DNA from: Ditylenchus dipsaci
Taxonomy: Eukaryota; Nematoda; Chromadorea; Rhabditida; Anguinidae
DNA: 64,000 nt
Reading direction: 5' to 3'
Assembly (NCBI GenBank): GCA_004194705.1
Contig: SADC01000594.1
Location: 19,071-83,070, forward strand
Numbering within the stretch: position 1 is the stretch's first letter; each line of letters begins with the position of its first letter. Both the position numbers and the translations under genes were made by a program. Of the stretch, positions 12,901 to 21,754 are shown in pieces. The notes beneath the pieces are model-generated. The model saw only the letters and a program-made list of their open reading frames with translations, ran no database searches and was not told where the DNA came from.

Positions 12901-15900
12901 TTTTTCTGTGGTCTGGGACATGTATTTGGGTGCACTTAGGTTTATCTACCGTTCAGGTGGTTGGAGCCTATCCAGATAATGTGAGCACTATTTGGACGGT
13001 TTGGTACCCTCCAAGTTCTTTAGATACTACTCAAGTGCTTTAAGTACCATTCAGGAGGTTCAGGTACCATTAATGTGGTTTGTATACAATTCAGATGGTT
13101 TGGGTAGTTTTAGGTGGATACTACCCTTAATCAGTCCTTTATCTTAATATCTCATGGCTAAAATTCAAATTCCGGTAAAAAAAGTTGAATAAAGTTGAAA
13201 TGACGACTTTCCTTTCAACATGAATGTTCAATATTTTCAGAACGTCATCGAGCTAGGCAAACATTGGAGGCATCGCAAGTTTTCTGAACTCCTTTCCACT
13301 GCTGGAAATTCCACCAAATTGCCGTCTCACAAATCCTATGCCCTCTCCTGCGATGGACTACCTTTGAATCCACAAGGCAGGACAGGTTGTTCATCTTTTC
13401 TAATTATGTAGAAACATATTATTTATAATTTTTTCGATTTTTCAGGACTGGCTGGAAGAGGAGAATATGCTCGTTTTGGGCCAAATAAACTCTTCATATA
13501 TGTCATGTTCACTAATAAGTCAGACAATTTATCGGTTGGTTATTTATTGTTGTTTTGTTTGTCTGCTTCAGGCTGTAACTAAATTTCTAAAGTCTGAAAT
13601 ACAGTGCTCTTTTTTTTGAGCAAATTAAACAATTGAAATGTTGGCGCTACTAGCGAATACCCCCCCCCAAGCATCCGACCTTTAAAAATTGCTGTAACTA
13701 CCCTTGCAAACAACAAGTTTAGGCTTAGCCCTTAGGCTTGGGGTAGGCCAGCGTACGGAAGTTGTGACTAATGAAGAGTTTGCGCACATTTTCCGGGGTC
13801 TGGGACATAAATTTGGGTACTTTTTACTAAAGTTAAAAAAGTGAAAATCGTTGGGGGGGGGGGGGGGTATTCGCTAGTAGGGTCGAAATGTTTTACTAAA
13901 GTCGGAATAATATTGCCAGGAATAATATAATATTTCAACTCTGCAGCCCTAAATCATGAATTTTAACACTCCAATAATTGAACGACCTCTTTTGCCGGAT
14001 AGACTCAGCATTTCATGCTGATCGTTTTTAATATATCCACTATGCGCATGTTCTGTTCACTATGGGTATATATCGCGCTTTCGTAAACAATCAGGTTACG
14101 AATATGCTTTGGTCTCGCCTGTTTTTTTTTTGCGAAAAACAGCTTGGTCTCTCCTGTTCATTATGGTCATTGTAACATCACCTTAAACACAACAGGGGGA
14201 ATAAGCTGTTTTTCGCAAAAAACAACAGCGGGACTAAGGCATATTTTGGAACCTGATAGTTTATAAGCGCCAATATATCGCTGGTATATATCGCTATTTG
14301 GTCAAAAACACAACTTGAAATAACTTGTTTTTCTAGACATTTTGACAAAAAAAATTAATAGCTAGTGAAAGTTGTCATTCTCAATACAAATTCGGGTTCA
14401 GCGTGGTCAATTTGCTGGTAAAACAGGGCTCCAAATGAAAAATTTCGAAGAAAAGGACATTTGGGTAAAAAAGAACATTTGACTGTTTTGAAGTAAAAGG
14501 GTCATTTTATCCAGTGCTTATTGCCATTTTGAAGCAAAAAAAAAGATTTTGACTAAATTTTCAAAAATAAAAAATGATTTGGGTGCCAAAAAAGGACAAA
14601 CCTTTTTAAAAAGGACGATTCGAAGCCTGTTGTAAAGCTGTTTTTTTAGATTTTGAAGTCGCTGTCGAATTTCAATTCCGCTCAAGACAACAAATATTCA
14701 ATCATCGAATTTTTGATAGTCCAAATGTTTATTGTCTTGAGCGGAATTTAAATTTGAGAGTGACTCTAAATTTTAGAGTCTAAAATTTAAAGAATTGTTT
14801 TACAAGCAAATCGACCATGCTGAACCTGAATCTGGTGTCAGAATTGCAACTTTGCCTAGCGATTAAAAATATTTCTGTCAAATTTTTTAGAAAAATGAGA
14901 TATTTCAAATTGTGTTTGTGACCACATTGTGATGCTAAACATACCACTGATAACTTTAATGATGAGCGAACAGAGCGGAAACGGAGTCCATCGAAAGAAA
15001 GATCATCGAAGGAAATCACGCAAAAGAGTGCGAAACCGAGGAGCAGATAATAATTCGTCATACAATTATTGGATTCTAAGATCTGGAAGTTTTTCTTACA
15101 GTTTTTGAACTTGAATGTGCAATAGATCGAATATATACACGACTATTACCCTTGATTATTTAACGTCGTTAAACTTAATTTAATAAAAAAACATCTAAGA
15201 ACTTATAAAATATCATGTTCGAATTTCATCAAACATTTTTTCATTTTAAAAAGATGCTAGCATTAAAAAAGGATATGGATTTTTCTGGTGCAAAAAGATT
15301 TCTTCTTGGTGCAAAAAAAATTTGGTGCAAAAAAGCTTTTTTTGGTGCAAATTGAATCTTTTTGGTGCAAATATAATCTTTTTTGGTGCAAAAAGATTTT
15401 TTTTTGGTGCAAATCGCCTTGGTGCAAATTGAATTTTTTGGTGCAAATAATTTTCTTTTTGGTGCAAATAGAATTCTTTCTGAATAATATATTTTTGCCC
15501 GTATAATACTCGTTTTCGCCCATCGCATATTTCTTTTTGCCTGTAGGTTTTAATGGCCGTAGAATATCCGTTTTTGCCCGTAGATTTCTCTTTTTCTATT
15601 TTTTTTCTGCCTGAACATTTTAAAATTTTGCGGAAATTCAAATTTTATGGTCAGAAAGAGGACTTGGTTGCTCAGAATCCCACCCCAAGTGACCAAGTTT
15701 GTTTTTGGGAATTTATTTAATGGAGCGTAAACTTTTTGCGAAAATTAGATTGCGCGCATCAGAATCCTTTTTCGATCGGCTCAATCTCTCGGATTCCGCC
15801 ATTTAGAAGCACTCAATGAGGGGGGGGGGTTACACTTTATGTACGCATCGTCCTAAATCGACAGTTTTTATCCCGCTAGGTGCACACCTTTCTTTTTTAT

Positions 15901-18365
15901 ATTAAGTTTACTGACTTCTAGGGTCGAAAACTGTCATGAAATGGATCGCAATCATTAACTGCACTGCTTTGCTGTCAGAAACTGCCTCAATTTCCGAAAA
16001 ACGTCAGTTCCAGAACAAATTTTGGGGAATCTCGAAAATTTTGTGTGACAGCCCTGGGTGGGAGTGCATCGAATTGAAAATCGTTGGATGTTTTTTTAAT
16101 TTTAGATTCAATTTCATACTAACTTCCTTCTGTTTGATAGCTCAAATGAAAGCCTAGATTTTCGGCCAGATTTTGGTATATAAAAAGTGTGACTTGTAGA
16201 AGTTAGAAAATTTCAATGTAACTAATCAAAGAAAACCTGAAAACCGTCCATTTTCGAAAATTTAGCCTATTTCAGCCTGAATGCAAGCTTCAGTAGGTGT
16301 AAAGGCATACTCTTATAATCTTGTTGGATAGTCAAGAGTGTGAGGATCATTTGACACTAAACTTGTAAATAAAAGGAGAGGAAAAAGGTGCAGCCGTGGT
16401 AGTCGAACCTGTGACTTAGGCACTGCGTGTATGAAGTATACCTCATCCTTTAAAACCATTACCAACTAGTATTTAGGTACCCTGAACCAATAATAAAGTT
16501 GGTTCTAAATGGCGGAATCCGGATTCTGAGAGATTGAGCCGATCGAAAAAGGATTCTGATGCGCGCAATCAAATTTCGCAAAAAGTTTACTCCCCCTTAA
16601 ATAAATTCCAAAAAACAAACTTGGTCACTTTGGGTGGGATTCTGAGCAACCAAGTCCTTTTCTGACCAAAAAATTTGAATTTCCGCAAAATTTTAAAATG
16701 TTCAGGCAGAAAAAAATAGAAAAAGAGAAATCTACGGGCAAAAACGGATATTCTATGGCATTAAAACCTACAAGCAAAAAAAATACGCGATGGGCAAAAA
16801 CGAGTATTATACGGACAAAAAATATTATCCAGAAAGAATACTATTTGCACCAAAGAAAATTATTTGCACCAAAAAAAATTCAATTTGCACAAAGGCGATT
16901 TGCACCAAAAAGATCATATTTGCACCAAAAAAAGATTTAATTTGCACCAAAAAAGAGCTTTTTTGCACCAAATTTTTTTTGCACCGAAAAAAAATCTTTT
17001 TGCACCAAAAAGAAATTTTTTGCACCAGAAAAAATCCATATCCATTAAAAATCAGGAGCTGAAAATCATAGAAAATAGCTGAAATTTAATTGAATTCTAT
17101 TTTCTTCCCAGGTGCTGACAACATCCTCTTCCAGCGATTTACCCTCCAAATGGCGCTATGGTCTAGCTCGTTCTGACGAATTTTTGGAGCAATTGCTGAC
17201 TTTGATCGGTGTGCAAGATACTGAAATTCAGCTGATGACTTCAAGAGGCTATCTGGAAGTTGGACAGGTTGACATTTTCTTATTTCTGTAAGCCGCCTTG
17301 TGATTATAACCAACAAATTTTGCAGGCTGAAAGTCATTTGGCACATGTGGCCAGCAAAACTCTCCATTCTTCCAAAGACACTGACAATGCATGGACTGAG
17401 GTATTTGAATTCCTCCACAAAGGAATAGCTCGAAATGAAAATGTTCACCCCTAAATTCATATATGCTTTTTAAAAAAATTTCTAGTTTCCCGATGCGCTG
17501 AATACAAAAATTATGCGACACAAAATTTCAATTCTTGGATCCCTAAGCTGAATTCTTAGCTATTTGGGATTGAAAAAATAGCTCGAGGACCAAAGGAAAT
17601 TCGAAAATTGAAATTTTCGTGTTTGTTTTTGTGGCTGCAGCACAGGATCTTTTTTTTAAAGCTTGTCCAACATCATGCTACGTTGAGGCTGTCTATCTAT
17701 TAAAGGTAACAGATGGGGTTACCTAGGGCGAATATCCAAATGGTGCCAGAGTAGGTTACCCAAGTATTGGTGCCGAGGTAGTAGTACCCAGGCAGTGGAC
17801 ACAGATGAAATTACTATTCAGGTGGTATTCAAGCGGTGGTACCCAAGGATGAAGTATCTAGTATCAAAAAATTTATAGAGGTGCCAATAGACGCCTGTCG
17901 CACCTAGGAATTTTCGTATTCAGCGCATTGAAAAACATGGTAAAATGCTAGAAACGTAAATTTTGGGGGATTAACAATTTACAGTTCGGGCGGTTGCTTT
18001 ATTAGCCTAAATATTTTGAAAAACTTTTTGATTCCAGGCAGATGTGTGGGCGGCAGATTTAAGGTGAACTTATGAAGATAAATAATAAATATTATTCACA
18101 CTATTTTTTCAGCTATCTATCCGACTTCAACCTCAAAATCGATGGGTATGAATGGAAACCGGTGTCTAGTGCAGTCTTTTCTTCCGCTGACTACCAAGAA
18201 TTTGTGGAGTTGAGTCTTCAAGGTTGAACATCAAAGAAGGGAGCACAGGAAGAAGAAAATAAAAGAAAACATAATCGGGTCTCTTTTCATCCTCAAAACT
18301 TGTTGTAATGTGTCCATATGTATGTGTGTCTATAGCAAAACCACAATAAATATAAATTTTCATGC
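3280..18365 (+). CDS. TRPM2-like: TRPM2-type cation channel with NUDT9-like C-terminus (multi-exon, 5' incomplete)
   Basis: TRPM channels are tetrameric plasma-membrane cation channels; TRPM2 relatives are gated by ADP-ribose through a C-terminal NUDT9-homology domain. Seen here in order: S1-S4-like helices (3280-3925), the S4/S5 region with LGPLMVRIKLMI, the pore region, S6, and a TRP helix with WKYQLYSLATNF followed by SLRPSLPPPL. The NUDT9-like tail has NPQGRTGLAGRG, RFGPNK and KDTDNAWTE and stops at 18225-18227. AATAAA lies at 18345. Thirteen exons are proposed. The N-terminal melastatin region is not seen, so the gene starts left of 3280 or outside the window. Several exons need one-base frame corrections. 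Introns hold a tRNA-Arg gene, MITEs and an inverted pair of U2 genes. Family assignment is firm; whether the gene is intact is uncertain. Confidence 0.88.
4681..4782. mobile_element. TA-flanked pogo/Tc1-like MITE (102 bp)
   Basis: Starts CAGTCGACTCTC and ends GAGAGTCGACTG, flanked by TA on both sides (4679-4680, 4783-4784). It is nearly all terminal inverted repeat. Confidence 0.8.
4813..4818 (-). terminator. Pol III terminator of second tRNA-Arg
   Basis: Six A on the + strand (T6 on the minus strand) follow the tRNA 3' end after the same TTGCACC spacer as the first copy. Confidence 0.65.
4825..4896 (-). tRNA. tRNA-Arg(TCG): tRNA-Arg (anticodon TCG), intact fold
   Basis: Same sequence as 2998-3068 but with the full T arm GTGGG-TTCGACC-CCCAC. 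All four stems pair and the 71-nt body fits the canonical layout with discriminator T. It lies in a TRPM2-like intron, on the opposite strand. Confidence 0.93.
5378..5680. mobile_element. TTAA-flanked foldback MITE (piggyBac-like)
   Basis: Begins AGAACCATCGCCGTTG and ends with its reverse complement, flanked on each side by TTAA (5374-5377 and 5681-5684). Both arms include a CCCCGCCAATTC-type motif or its diverged partner. Confidence 0.75.
6039..6217 (+). CDS. TRPM2-like: TRPM2-like exon: S4-S5 linker and S5
   Basis: Acceptor TAATTTAG, donor GTAAGA; 179 bp, phase 0 in and 2 out. It encodes VLGPLMVRIKLMITRDFVNF and the hydrophobic IILVLLVVF, matching the LGP...MIGKM...F S4-S5/S5 segment of TRPM channels. 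Confidence 0.88.
6291..6513 (+). CDS. TRPM2-like: TRPM2-like exon: end of S5, pore loop
   Basis: Joins in phase 2 to give SSAFAIKALVFPDL, the TRPM 'ARQAILFP' equivalent. The pore segment reads SLSWALSALFTTDLTLL, then a Cys-containing outer loop (SEQC ... NQCKGIGGY ... PRCP). The usual FGE/FGQ filter motif of TRPM channels is not recognisable. Donor GTATGT. Confidence 0.88.
6870..7092. mobile_element. TTAA foldback MITE, diverged
   Basis: Left TTAA then AGGGCATGCCCACG; right end CGTGCTATGCCT with a decayed TTTTA flank. The internal arms (CGCCAATTCAAA ... TTGAATTCCCGG) match the 23056-23283 member. Confidence 0.6.
7517..7671 (+). CDS. TRPM2-like: TRPM2-like exon: S6 and TRP helix
   Basis: Acceptor TTTCAG, donor GTGATT; phase 0 in, 2 out. 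It encodes the S6 helix (YLLILKLISWPILFALFA) followed by TAKQVDDEADRIWKYQLY, the TRPM post-S6 TRP helix (family pattern W-K-x-Q-x-Y). Confidence 0.9.
7725..7908 (+). CDS. TRPM2-like: TRPM2-like exon: post-TRP segment, one frameshift
   Basis: Starts SLRPSLPPPLTPL, the conserved TRPM 'RPxLPPPL' element. The frame runs to a stop near 7819. A one-base shift restores SSSTDHPDVQALLASPS to donor GTAAGC. A missing base near 7810 is the simplest reading. Confidence 0.75.
8478..8842 (+). CDS. TRPM2-like: TRPM2-like exon: linker before NUDT9-like domain, frameshift near 8755
   Basis: Opens with a Ser/Arg stretch and RYWTRLSIAHW. One frame is open to 8811-8813. The exon's last part reads better one frame over (SEFGVEVKKNVQDDSAQ) to donor GTAAGT, phase 0, which fits the next exon. 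The junction with the previous exon is out of phase, suggesting another indel. Confidence 0.65.
9050..9260 (+). repeat. Degenerate ACGGCAAAA minisatellite
   Basis: Tandem, imperfect units such as TTTTACGGCAAAAAAAAG. Related units occur at 39700-39870, 40575-40650 and 42000-42060. Confidence 0.5.
9380..9545. repeat. Degenerate 'ACCACCAGGATG' box repeat
   Basis: Loosely periodic boxes (CACCAGGATG, ACTAGGATCGG, GCACCAGAATGG). Similar degenerate boxes occur at 11455-11530, 12995-13140 and 17690-17870. Confidence 0.4.
10250..10460. repeat. Dispersed repeat shared with 47432-47590
   Basis: Shares AGACACAA-TCACTCGAAAG, GACTCTGGATGCAT and ACCAGAGTTTATTTATGCGG with the other copy. Confidence 0.6.
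10772..10870 (-). repeat. tRNA-like stretch of the U2 foldback, left arm
   Basis: On the minus strand an A-box-like TAGCGCAGTGGATA and a B-box-like GGTTTGAATCC stand about 45 nt apart. Acceptor ends do not pair, so a tRNA-derived sequence, not a tRNA gene, is likely. Confidence 0.45.
10963..11152 (-). ncRNA. U2: U2 spliceosomal snRNA, copy 2
   Basis: Minus-strand copy beginning at 11152 with ATCGCTTCTCGG. It has the branch-site pairing segment, the stem IIa pair, ATTTTTGG and the 3' domain. The main difference from copy 1 is CCGCCCTGACC where copy 1 has CACCCTGACC in the 3' domain. It sits antisense in a TRPM2-like intron. Confidence 0.92.
11153..11243 (-). promoter_or_regulatory. U2 upstream promoter block, copy 2
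   Basis: Mirror of the block at 1280-1366 (GGCTGGGTTTGCAA, TGAGACGGTTAGAGAA on the + strand). Conservation continues to about 11340 and then stops abruptly. Confidence 0.5.
11770..11881. mobile_element. TA-flanked pogo/Tc1-like MITE (112 bp)
   Basis: TA, then CAGTCAAACCCTGATATAG; ends GGGGTTTGACTG then TA. Confidence 0.75.
12130..12224 (+). repeat. tRNA-like module upstream of U2 copy 3
   Basis: CTGGTC ... GGTTCGAGTCC ... GACCAG, as at 1121-1216. Confidence 0.35.
12286..12371 (+). promoter_or_regulatory. U2 upstream promoter block, copy 3
   Basis: CTCTAACCGTCTCACATGG, TTGCAAACCCAGC, TATAGTCTCAAAATAATCC; nearly identical to copy 4. Confidence 0.55.
12372..12560 (+). ncRNA. U2: U2 spliceosomal snRNA, copy 3
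   Basis: Full-length copy with ATCGCTTCTCGGCCTTTTGG, GTGTAGTATCTGTTC, the ATTTTTGG Sm-like site and CCCGGTATTGCACC. Relative to copy 1 it has one G-to-C change in the stem IIb region and lacks one C in CCACCCTG. Inverted partner of copy 2. Confidence 0.92.
12650..12745 (+). repeat. tRNA-like stretch of the U2 foldback, right arm
   Basis: A-box-like TAGCGCAGTGGATA and B-box-like GGTTTGAATCC; inverted partner of 10772-10870. Confidence 0.45.
12995..13140. repeat. Degenerate GGTACCATTCAGGTGG box repeat
   Basis: About six imperfect 24-bp boxes such as GGTACCATTAATGTGGTTTG. Confidence 0.45.
13241..13385 (+). CDS. TRPM2-like: TRPM2-like exon: NUDT9-like domain part 1
   Basis: Acceptor ATTTTCAG, donor GTTGTT. 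It encodes HKSYALSCDGLPLNPQGRTG; PLNPxGRTG is the hallmark N-terminal motif of NUDT9 and TRPM2 tails. Phase 0 in, 1 out. Confidence 0.9.
13446..13534 (+). CDS. TRPM2-like: TRPM2-like exon: NUDT9-like domain part 2
   Basis: Continues the motif as GLAGRGEYARFGPNKLF (family: GRTGLxGRGxLxxxGPNH), then YVMFTNKSDNLS. Phase 1 in, 0 out, donor GTTGGT. Confidence 0.9.
13643..13884. mobile_element. 242-bp MITE with CTACTAGCGAATACCC termini
   Basis: Inverted termini (GCGCTACTAGCGAATACCC; GGGTATTCGCTAGTAGGG) bounded by a perfect 8-bp duplication GAAATGTT (13635-13642, 13885-13892). C and G homopolymers adjoin the termini. A sister copy is at 26616-26871. Confidence 0.85.
14095..14265. repeat. Small foldback
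   Basis: Inverted segments around TATGCTTTGGTCTCGCCTGTT and its partner near 14225-14250, with internal GCGAAAAACAGCTT / AAGCTGTTTTTCGC. Confidence 0.55.
15262..17050. mobile_element. Large foldback element with GGTGCAAA minisatellite arms
   Basis: The left arm (about 15262-15805) and right arm (about 16490-17050) are inverted copies. Each has a tandem array of T-rich units ending GGTGCAAA, then a unique block with GATTCTGATGCGCGCAATC. The spacer contains the dispersed repeat at 15990-16440. Reading frames here are Lys/Phe-rich products of the array and not genes. Confidence 0.8.
15990..16440. repeat. Dispersed repeat, partner of 1990-2430
   Basis: Shares AAAACGTCAGTTCCA and ACTTGTAAATAAAAGGAGA and ends with a minus-strand B-box-like GTCGAACCTGTG. 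Confidence 0.5.
17112..17267 (+). CDS. TRPM2-like: TRPM2-like exon: degenerate Nudix-box region
   Basis: 52 codons, phase 0/0. The segment aligning with the Nudix box reads GLARSDEFLEQLLTLIG. It fits G-x5-E, but the catalytic R-E-U-x-E-E positions read LIGVQD. Catalysis is therefore unlikely; ADP-ribose binding may persist. Confidence 0.82.
17326..17400 (+). CDS. TRPM2-like: TRPM2-like exon: NUDT9-like domain, DTDNAW motif
   Basis: 25 codons ending KDTDNAWTE, matching the invariant 'RNTDNAWxE' of NUDT9/TRPM2. Phase 0/0, donor GTATTT. Confidence 0.9.
17641..17705 (+). CDS. TRPM2-like: Tentative TRPM2-like exon
   Basis: Flanked by GGCTGCAG and GTAACA. At 65 bp it is one base short of phase 0/0, and an eight-T run inside is an obvious place for a lost base. 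The 3' part reads CPTSCYVEAVYLLK. It fills the gap between the DTDNAW exon and the final exons, but it lacks a family signature. Confidence 0.4.
17690..17870. repeat. Degenerate GGTACCCAGG box repeat
   Basis: Imperfect boxes such as AGGTTACCCAAGTATTGG and GGTGGTACCCAAGG, in a TRPM2-like intron. Confidence 0.4.
18038..18063 (+). CDS. TRPM2-like: TRPM2-like micro-exon (26 bp)
   Basis: Between ATTCCAG and GTGAAC; encodes ADVWAADL and joins in phase 2 to the last exon. It corresponds to the 'GDDAxxVKWxDI' strand of NUDT9. Confidence 0.65.
18113..18227 (+). CDS. TRPM2-like: TRPM2-like last exon, stop TGA 18225-18227
   Basis: Encodes YLSDFNLKIDGYEWKPVSS and then SADYQEFVELSLQG before the stop, the C-terminal strand and helix of the NUDT9-like fold. 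A 3' UTR of about 120 bp leads to AATAAA. Confidence 0.82.
18345..18350 (+). promoter_or_regulatory. Poly(A) signal of the TRPM2-like gene
   Basis: AATAAA about 118 bp after the stop codon, followed by a GT-containing stretch. Confidence 0.75.
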
Positions 18366-18744
18366 CAGTCTGTGCTCTACAATTTAGCATGTGTCTCGGA
18401 TGGAGAGAATTCCGCGCAAAAATTCATTTTATATACCGCTAGGCAAAAACAATATTCTGACATCGGATTCATGTTTAGAATTGCCGATCGCAGATTAAAC
18501 TTTGTTAAATGTTACACACCAATGCCTGACGTTGGTTAGACCAGCTGGTTCTGGTGCCGAATTTCATGAATGATTATGTAATGAAGAGTCGAACACTTTT
18601 TAAAAAAAACCTTTCAAGTGATTTTTGCTATTTTTTCAAATGATGGGTATGGCTGGTCTCACCGTCAGGCCTGCCATATTAAATTTCATTTTATTTTTAA
18701 ATTCCTTTCGAGACAACAAACATTTGAAAAAAGTCGGTCCCATC

Positions 18745-19875
18745 TAGGGTGGGGAAATTCGCGCGAATATTGAAATAGCCCCGAATATCGCGAATATTCG
18801 TGCGAATATTCGGAATGTTCGCGAATATTCGCGAACATTCGAACTGTCTTCTTATGAACAAATGAAAAAGAAAAAACAGTAAATTAAATGCTTAAATAAT
18901 CACAACCGGCTAAAAACACATTCCAATTAGCTTCATTGACAATAAAATAAATTCAATCAACATTCGAAAACAATGTATCATTCTCAATAGTTTGTTCTTC
19001 TTCGGGTTCTGATTCCCCCTCTTCTTCGGATTGATGCACTTTTTTGAATAGACCGGCATATTCCAATTGGATGTTATGCTTTATAAAGACTATTTCGTTG
19101 GCGGTGCCAACCTTCATTCTAAAGAAGAAAATTAACAACCCTCACTAGAAATTCATGCAAACAGATAAAATCACCAACCTATTTCGAAGCTTTGTGTGGA
19201 TCCCACCTCGAAGGGACCAGTTTCTTTCGGTCGAGGCGACAGAGATTGGCACATTGTGAAGCATTTCAAGGACTTTGCATAGCAATGCATCCGAGAACCA
19301 GGCTTTCCACCAAGTTAGAGCATTCATCGTTTTCACAGTTTCCCAAGCATAGCTCCTTTTGTCGACAGCGCATATTCCAGTCCCCAGCAAGCCAATGAGC
19401 CCATTCCAGCCCCATCCCGATCACTTTGATTGATTCCACTCCAATTTTCGTGCACTGCTTCTTGAATTAAGTATCAAAATACGCATGAACAACCTTAGTA
19501 GAACAGAAATTGTACCGTAAGATGATAGGCCATACTAGTAGCATTTTCTCGATATTTCATCCGCAAAACCTACACTCTTTGTTATCATCTTCGACGAAAA
19601 ATTGACGACTCCAGTGTTTCGGTTTCATCATGCTTGCTGAAAATACATACCAGAAACGTCAGGAAAACAGTGTAAAACGTGGTTAAAAAAAATCAACACA
19701 AGTGTTTGCGAAGAAAAATATGGGCTTAAAAATTTGTTAAAAAGACATCAACTACCATTGACTTACTACAGCTGTTTGAATGTTCGCAAAATATCATTTA
19801 TCGCGAACATTGCTTGCGAATATTCGCGAATATTTGCGCGAATATTCGCCCGAATATTCGGAGTTCCCCACCCTA
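18745..19875 (-). mobile_element. hAT element 1, internally deleted
   Basis: Termini TAGGGTGGGGAA / TTCCCCACCCTA are bounded by a perfect 8-bp duplication GTCCCATC (18737-18744 and 19876-19883). Subterminal regions are packed with CGAATATTCG palindromes. It contains the transposase C-terminus on the minus strand. Confidence 0.92.
18953..19390 (-). pseudogene. hAT transposase C-terminal dimerisation domain remnant
   Basis: Two minus-strand exons. The upstream one (19390 down to about 19180) has LTWWKAWFSDALLCK, then VASTERNWSLRGGIHTKLRN; the hAT pattern is WW ... P.S...ER.FS ... T..RNRL. The second (from about 19120) starts at an acceptor TTTAG and reads MKVGTANEIVFIKHN, then an acidic tail to the stop near 18953. 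The catalytic core and N-terminal zinc finger are missing, so the copy is non-autonomous. Confidence 0.82.
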
Positions 19876-19883
19876 GTCCCATC

Positions 19884-21749
19884 CAGTGTTTCAAAAATGG
19901 AATGGAAAATGAATATTCCATATTCCATTATGGAAATGGAATGGAATTCCATTTCCATAATGGAATATGGAATATTCCATTCCATTTTAGTGGAATTACT
20001 CTACATTCCGTTATATTTCAATTGAGTGGATCTATTACTTTTTCTAATGAGTATGCAGTTGTTTATTGGTTGCTGAATTGTCACTGCTCTTTATAGGCTT
20101 TCAAAATGAGTGCAGAAATTTCCTCTGGTTAGTCTTCAGCAAAGAAGCGGTCTCAAGTCTGGATTACAGTCGATGAGCTTACAGATGAATTCGGCGAAAA
20201 GATCGTAAAATGCAAAGAATGTTCTAAGGTGAGACTGCTAACACTTTATTATCAATATTAAGTTTTTGTGCAGGTTTTTACTAATCCGGATGCTACATCG
20301 ATTAATCGTCATCAGAATTCGAAGTATATGTCTGGAGAGAAGAGGCGAAAAAATATCACAACGGAACAGGATTCTAACAACAATTTGTGCTTTTGCTGAC
20401 TATTATATGCTGTTCTTGCTTTTTAAAAATTCCAAGATTCGAAGGGCTTTAGCTGCAGTCATGGCAATTCAGCAATCTCGATAAACAGCTTTCTGAATCC
20501 TTTGGTGCGTAAGCTATTTCATGAGCTCAATCTCAACTTCCGGTAGTTTTCTCGCTAATTTTTGACGATATTTTTTATCGCTGTTCAGTTTCCATCAAGC
20601 TTCGCTGCACTTAAAAATCTGCTTTGGGATGAATTTGAAAAAAGAAAAAAGCTATTGCGCAGACAATTCGAAGGCATACGACAAAGATGTTCTATCACCT
20701 GTGATATTTGGTGCAACAGTGCTCTACAGAATTCATACCTTGATAAATTACGTTTTTTTGTGTTTCTTAATTTCAAAAAAATCAAGAGGTTTCTTTAAGG
20801 GGTAACACTTCATTATTGTGCCACTAATTCAGTGCTCAAGCGTTATTTCTTGGATTGAGCAAGTTGAGTGGATCTCATACTGGTGCTATGGTGCGCCGTG
20901 AAGTCGAACAGATTCTGGCAGATTACGGCCTTTCACTCAAGCAGGTGTACAAAGTGGTTACTGATGGCGGAAGCAATATGGTCAATGCTTTCAAAGAAGA
21001 AATCGAAAGTTTCGCAATTCGAAAATTGATACTCTAAAAATATTGGACAAATCTTTTCGAATCAGTACGCTATTATCTTTCATCTCCTCTGTGTTATAAA
21101 CCTGACGTTTAGGAAGCTAAAGTGGTTGCAATCTTGGCACTAGAAGTCCTTACTGTTCTTGCAACGAGTGCACCGGTGGAGCGTATTTCTCTCAAGCTGG
21201 CTTGGCTACAAGAACTCACCGCAACAAGACACAATTTCTGCTTTTGAATTCCCAATTAGTTGTACATTGTAATAGTTTCGTGAAAGATATTGAAAAAACA
21301 TTGAAAATGATGAGCGAGTATGATATGCGAAAAGTGTATTTGCTTAAGGTGAAGATGGAACAGTGACCAAAATAGTAACAGAGCAGCCTAAATAATACTG
21401 AATGTCTAGTTATTCCTACTTAACCATAACCTTTCTATCGAATACGTAGAAAAAAATGTATGGATAAGAATAGATTACAGAACGGAATGAAGTGGTTCCA
21501 TTCCATTTTTAAAATTGGAATGGAAAATGAAATACACATTGGAAAAATGAAATGGAATATTCCATATTCCATTATGGAAATGGAATGGAATTCCATTCCA
21601 CCTTCAAAATGGAATGGAATTTAAATTCTATTCCATTTTCAAGACAAAATGGAATGGAATTTGAATTCCATTCCATTTTGAGGGTGGAATGGAATGGAAT
21701 CCATTTTTGCATGGAATATTCCATTTTCCATTCCATTTTTGAAAAACTG
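19884..21749 (+). mobile_element. hAT element 2, adjoining element 1
   Basis: Termini CAGTGTTTCAAAAATGGA and the inverted TCCATTTTTGAAAAACTG. Subterminal zones are dense in TGGAATGGAAT / ATTCCATTCC. The left flank is the same GTCCCATC that ends element 1; the right flank is GTCCATC (one C fewer). Confidence 0.88.
20106..21250 (+). pseudogene. Broken hAT transposase (BED finger, catalytic and dimerisation remnants)
   Basis: 20106-20330 encodes a BED-type finger (FGEKIVKCKECSK, then TSINRHQNSK after a short intron), with an in-frame stop near its start. 20855-21037 encodes a segment with VVTDGGSNMVNAF, typical of hAT catalytic domains. 21110-21250 reads LALEVLTVLATSAPVER, the start of the dimerisation domain, then loses frame. 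It cannot make a transposase as written. Confidence 0.8.
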
Positions 21750-21754
21750 GTCCA

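Noticed and set aside
15241..15641. Overlapping Lys/Phe-rich open frames on the minus strand (and mirror frames at 16698-17082)
   Set aside because: They translate the GGTGCAAA minisatellite of a foldback in all frames; composition follows the repeat and no start, splice or family signal is present.
17487..17550. Candidate TRPM2-like exon after TTTCTAG
   Set aside because: No donor before the stop and no resemblance to the expected NUDT9 strand; 17641-17705 fits phase better.
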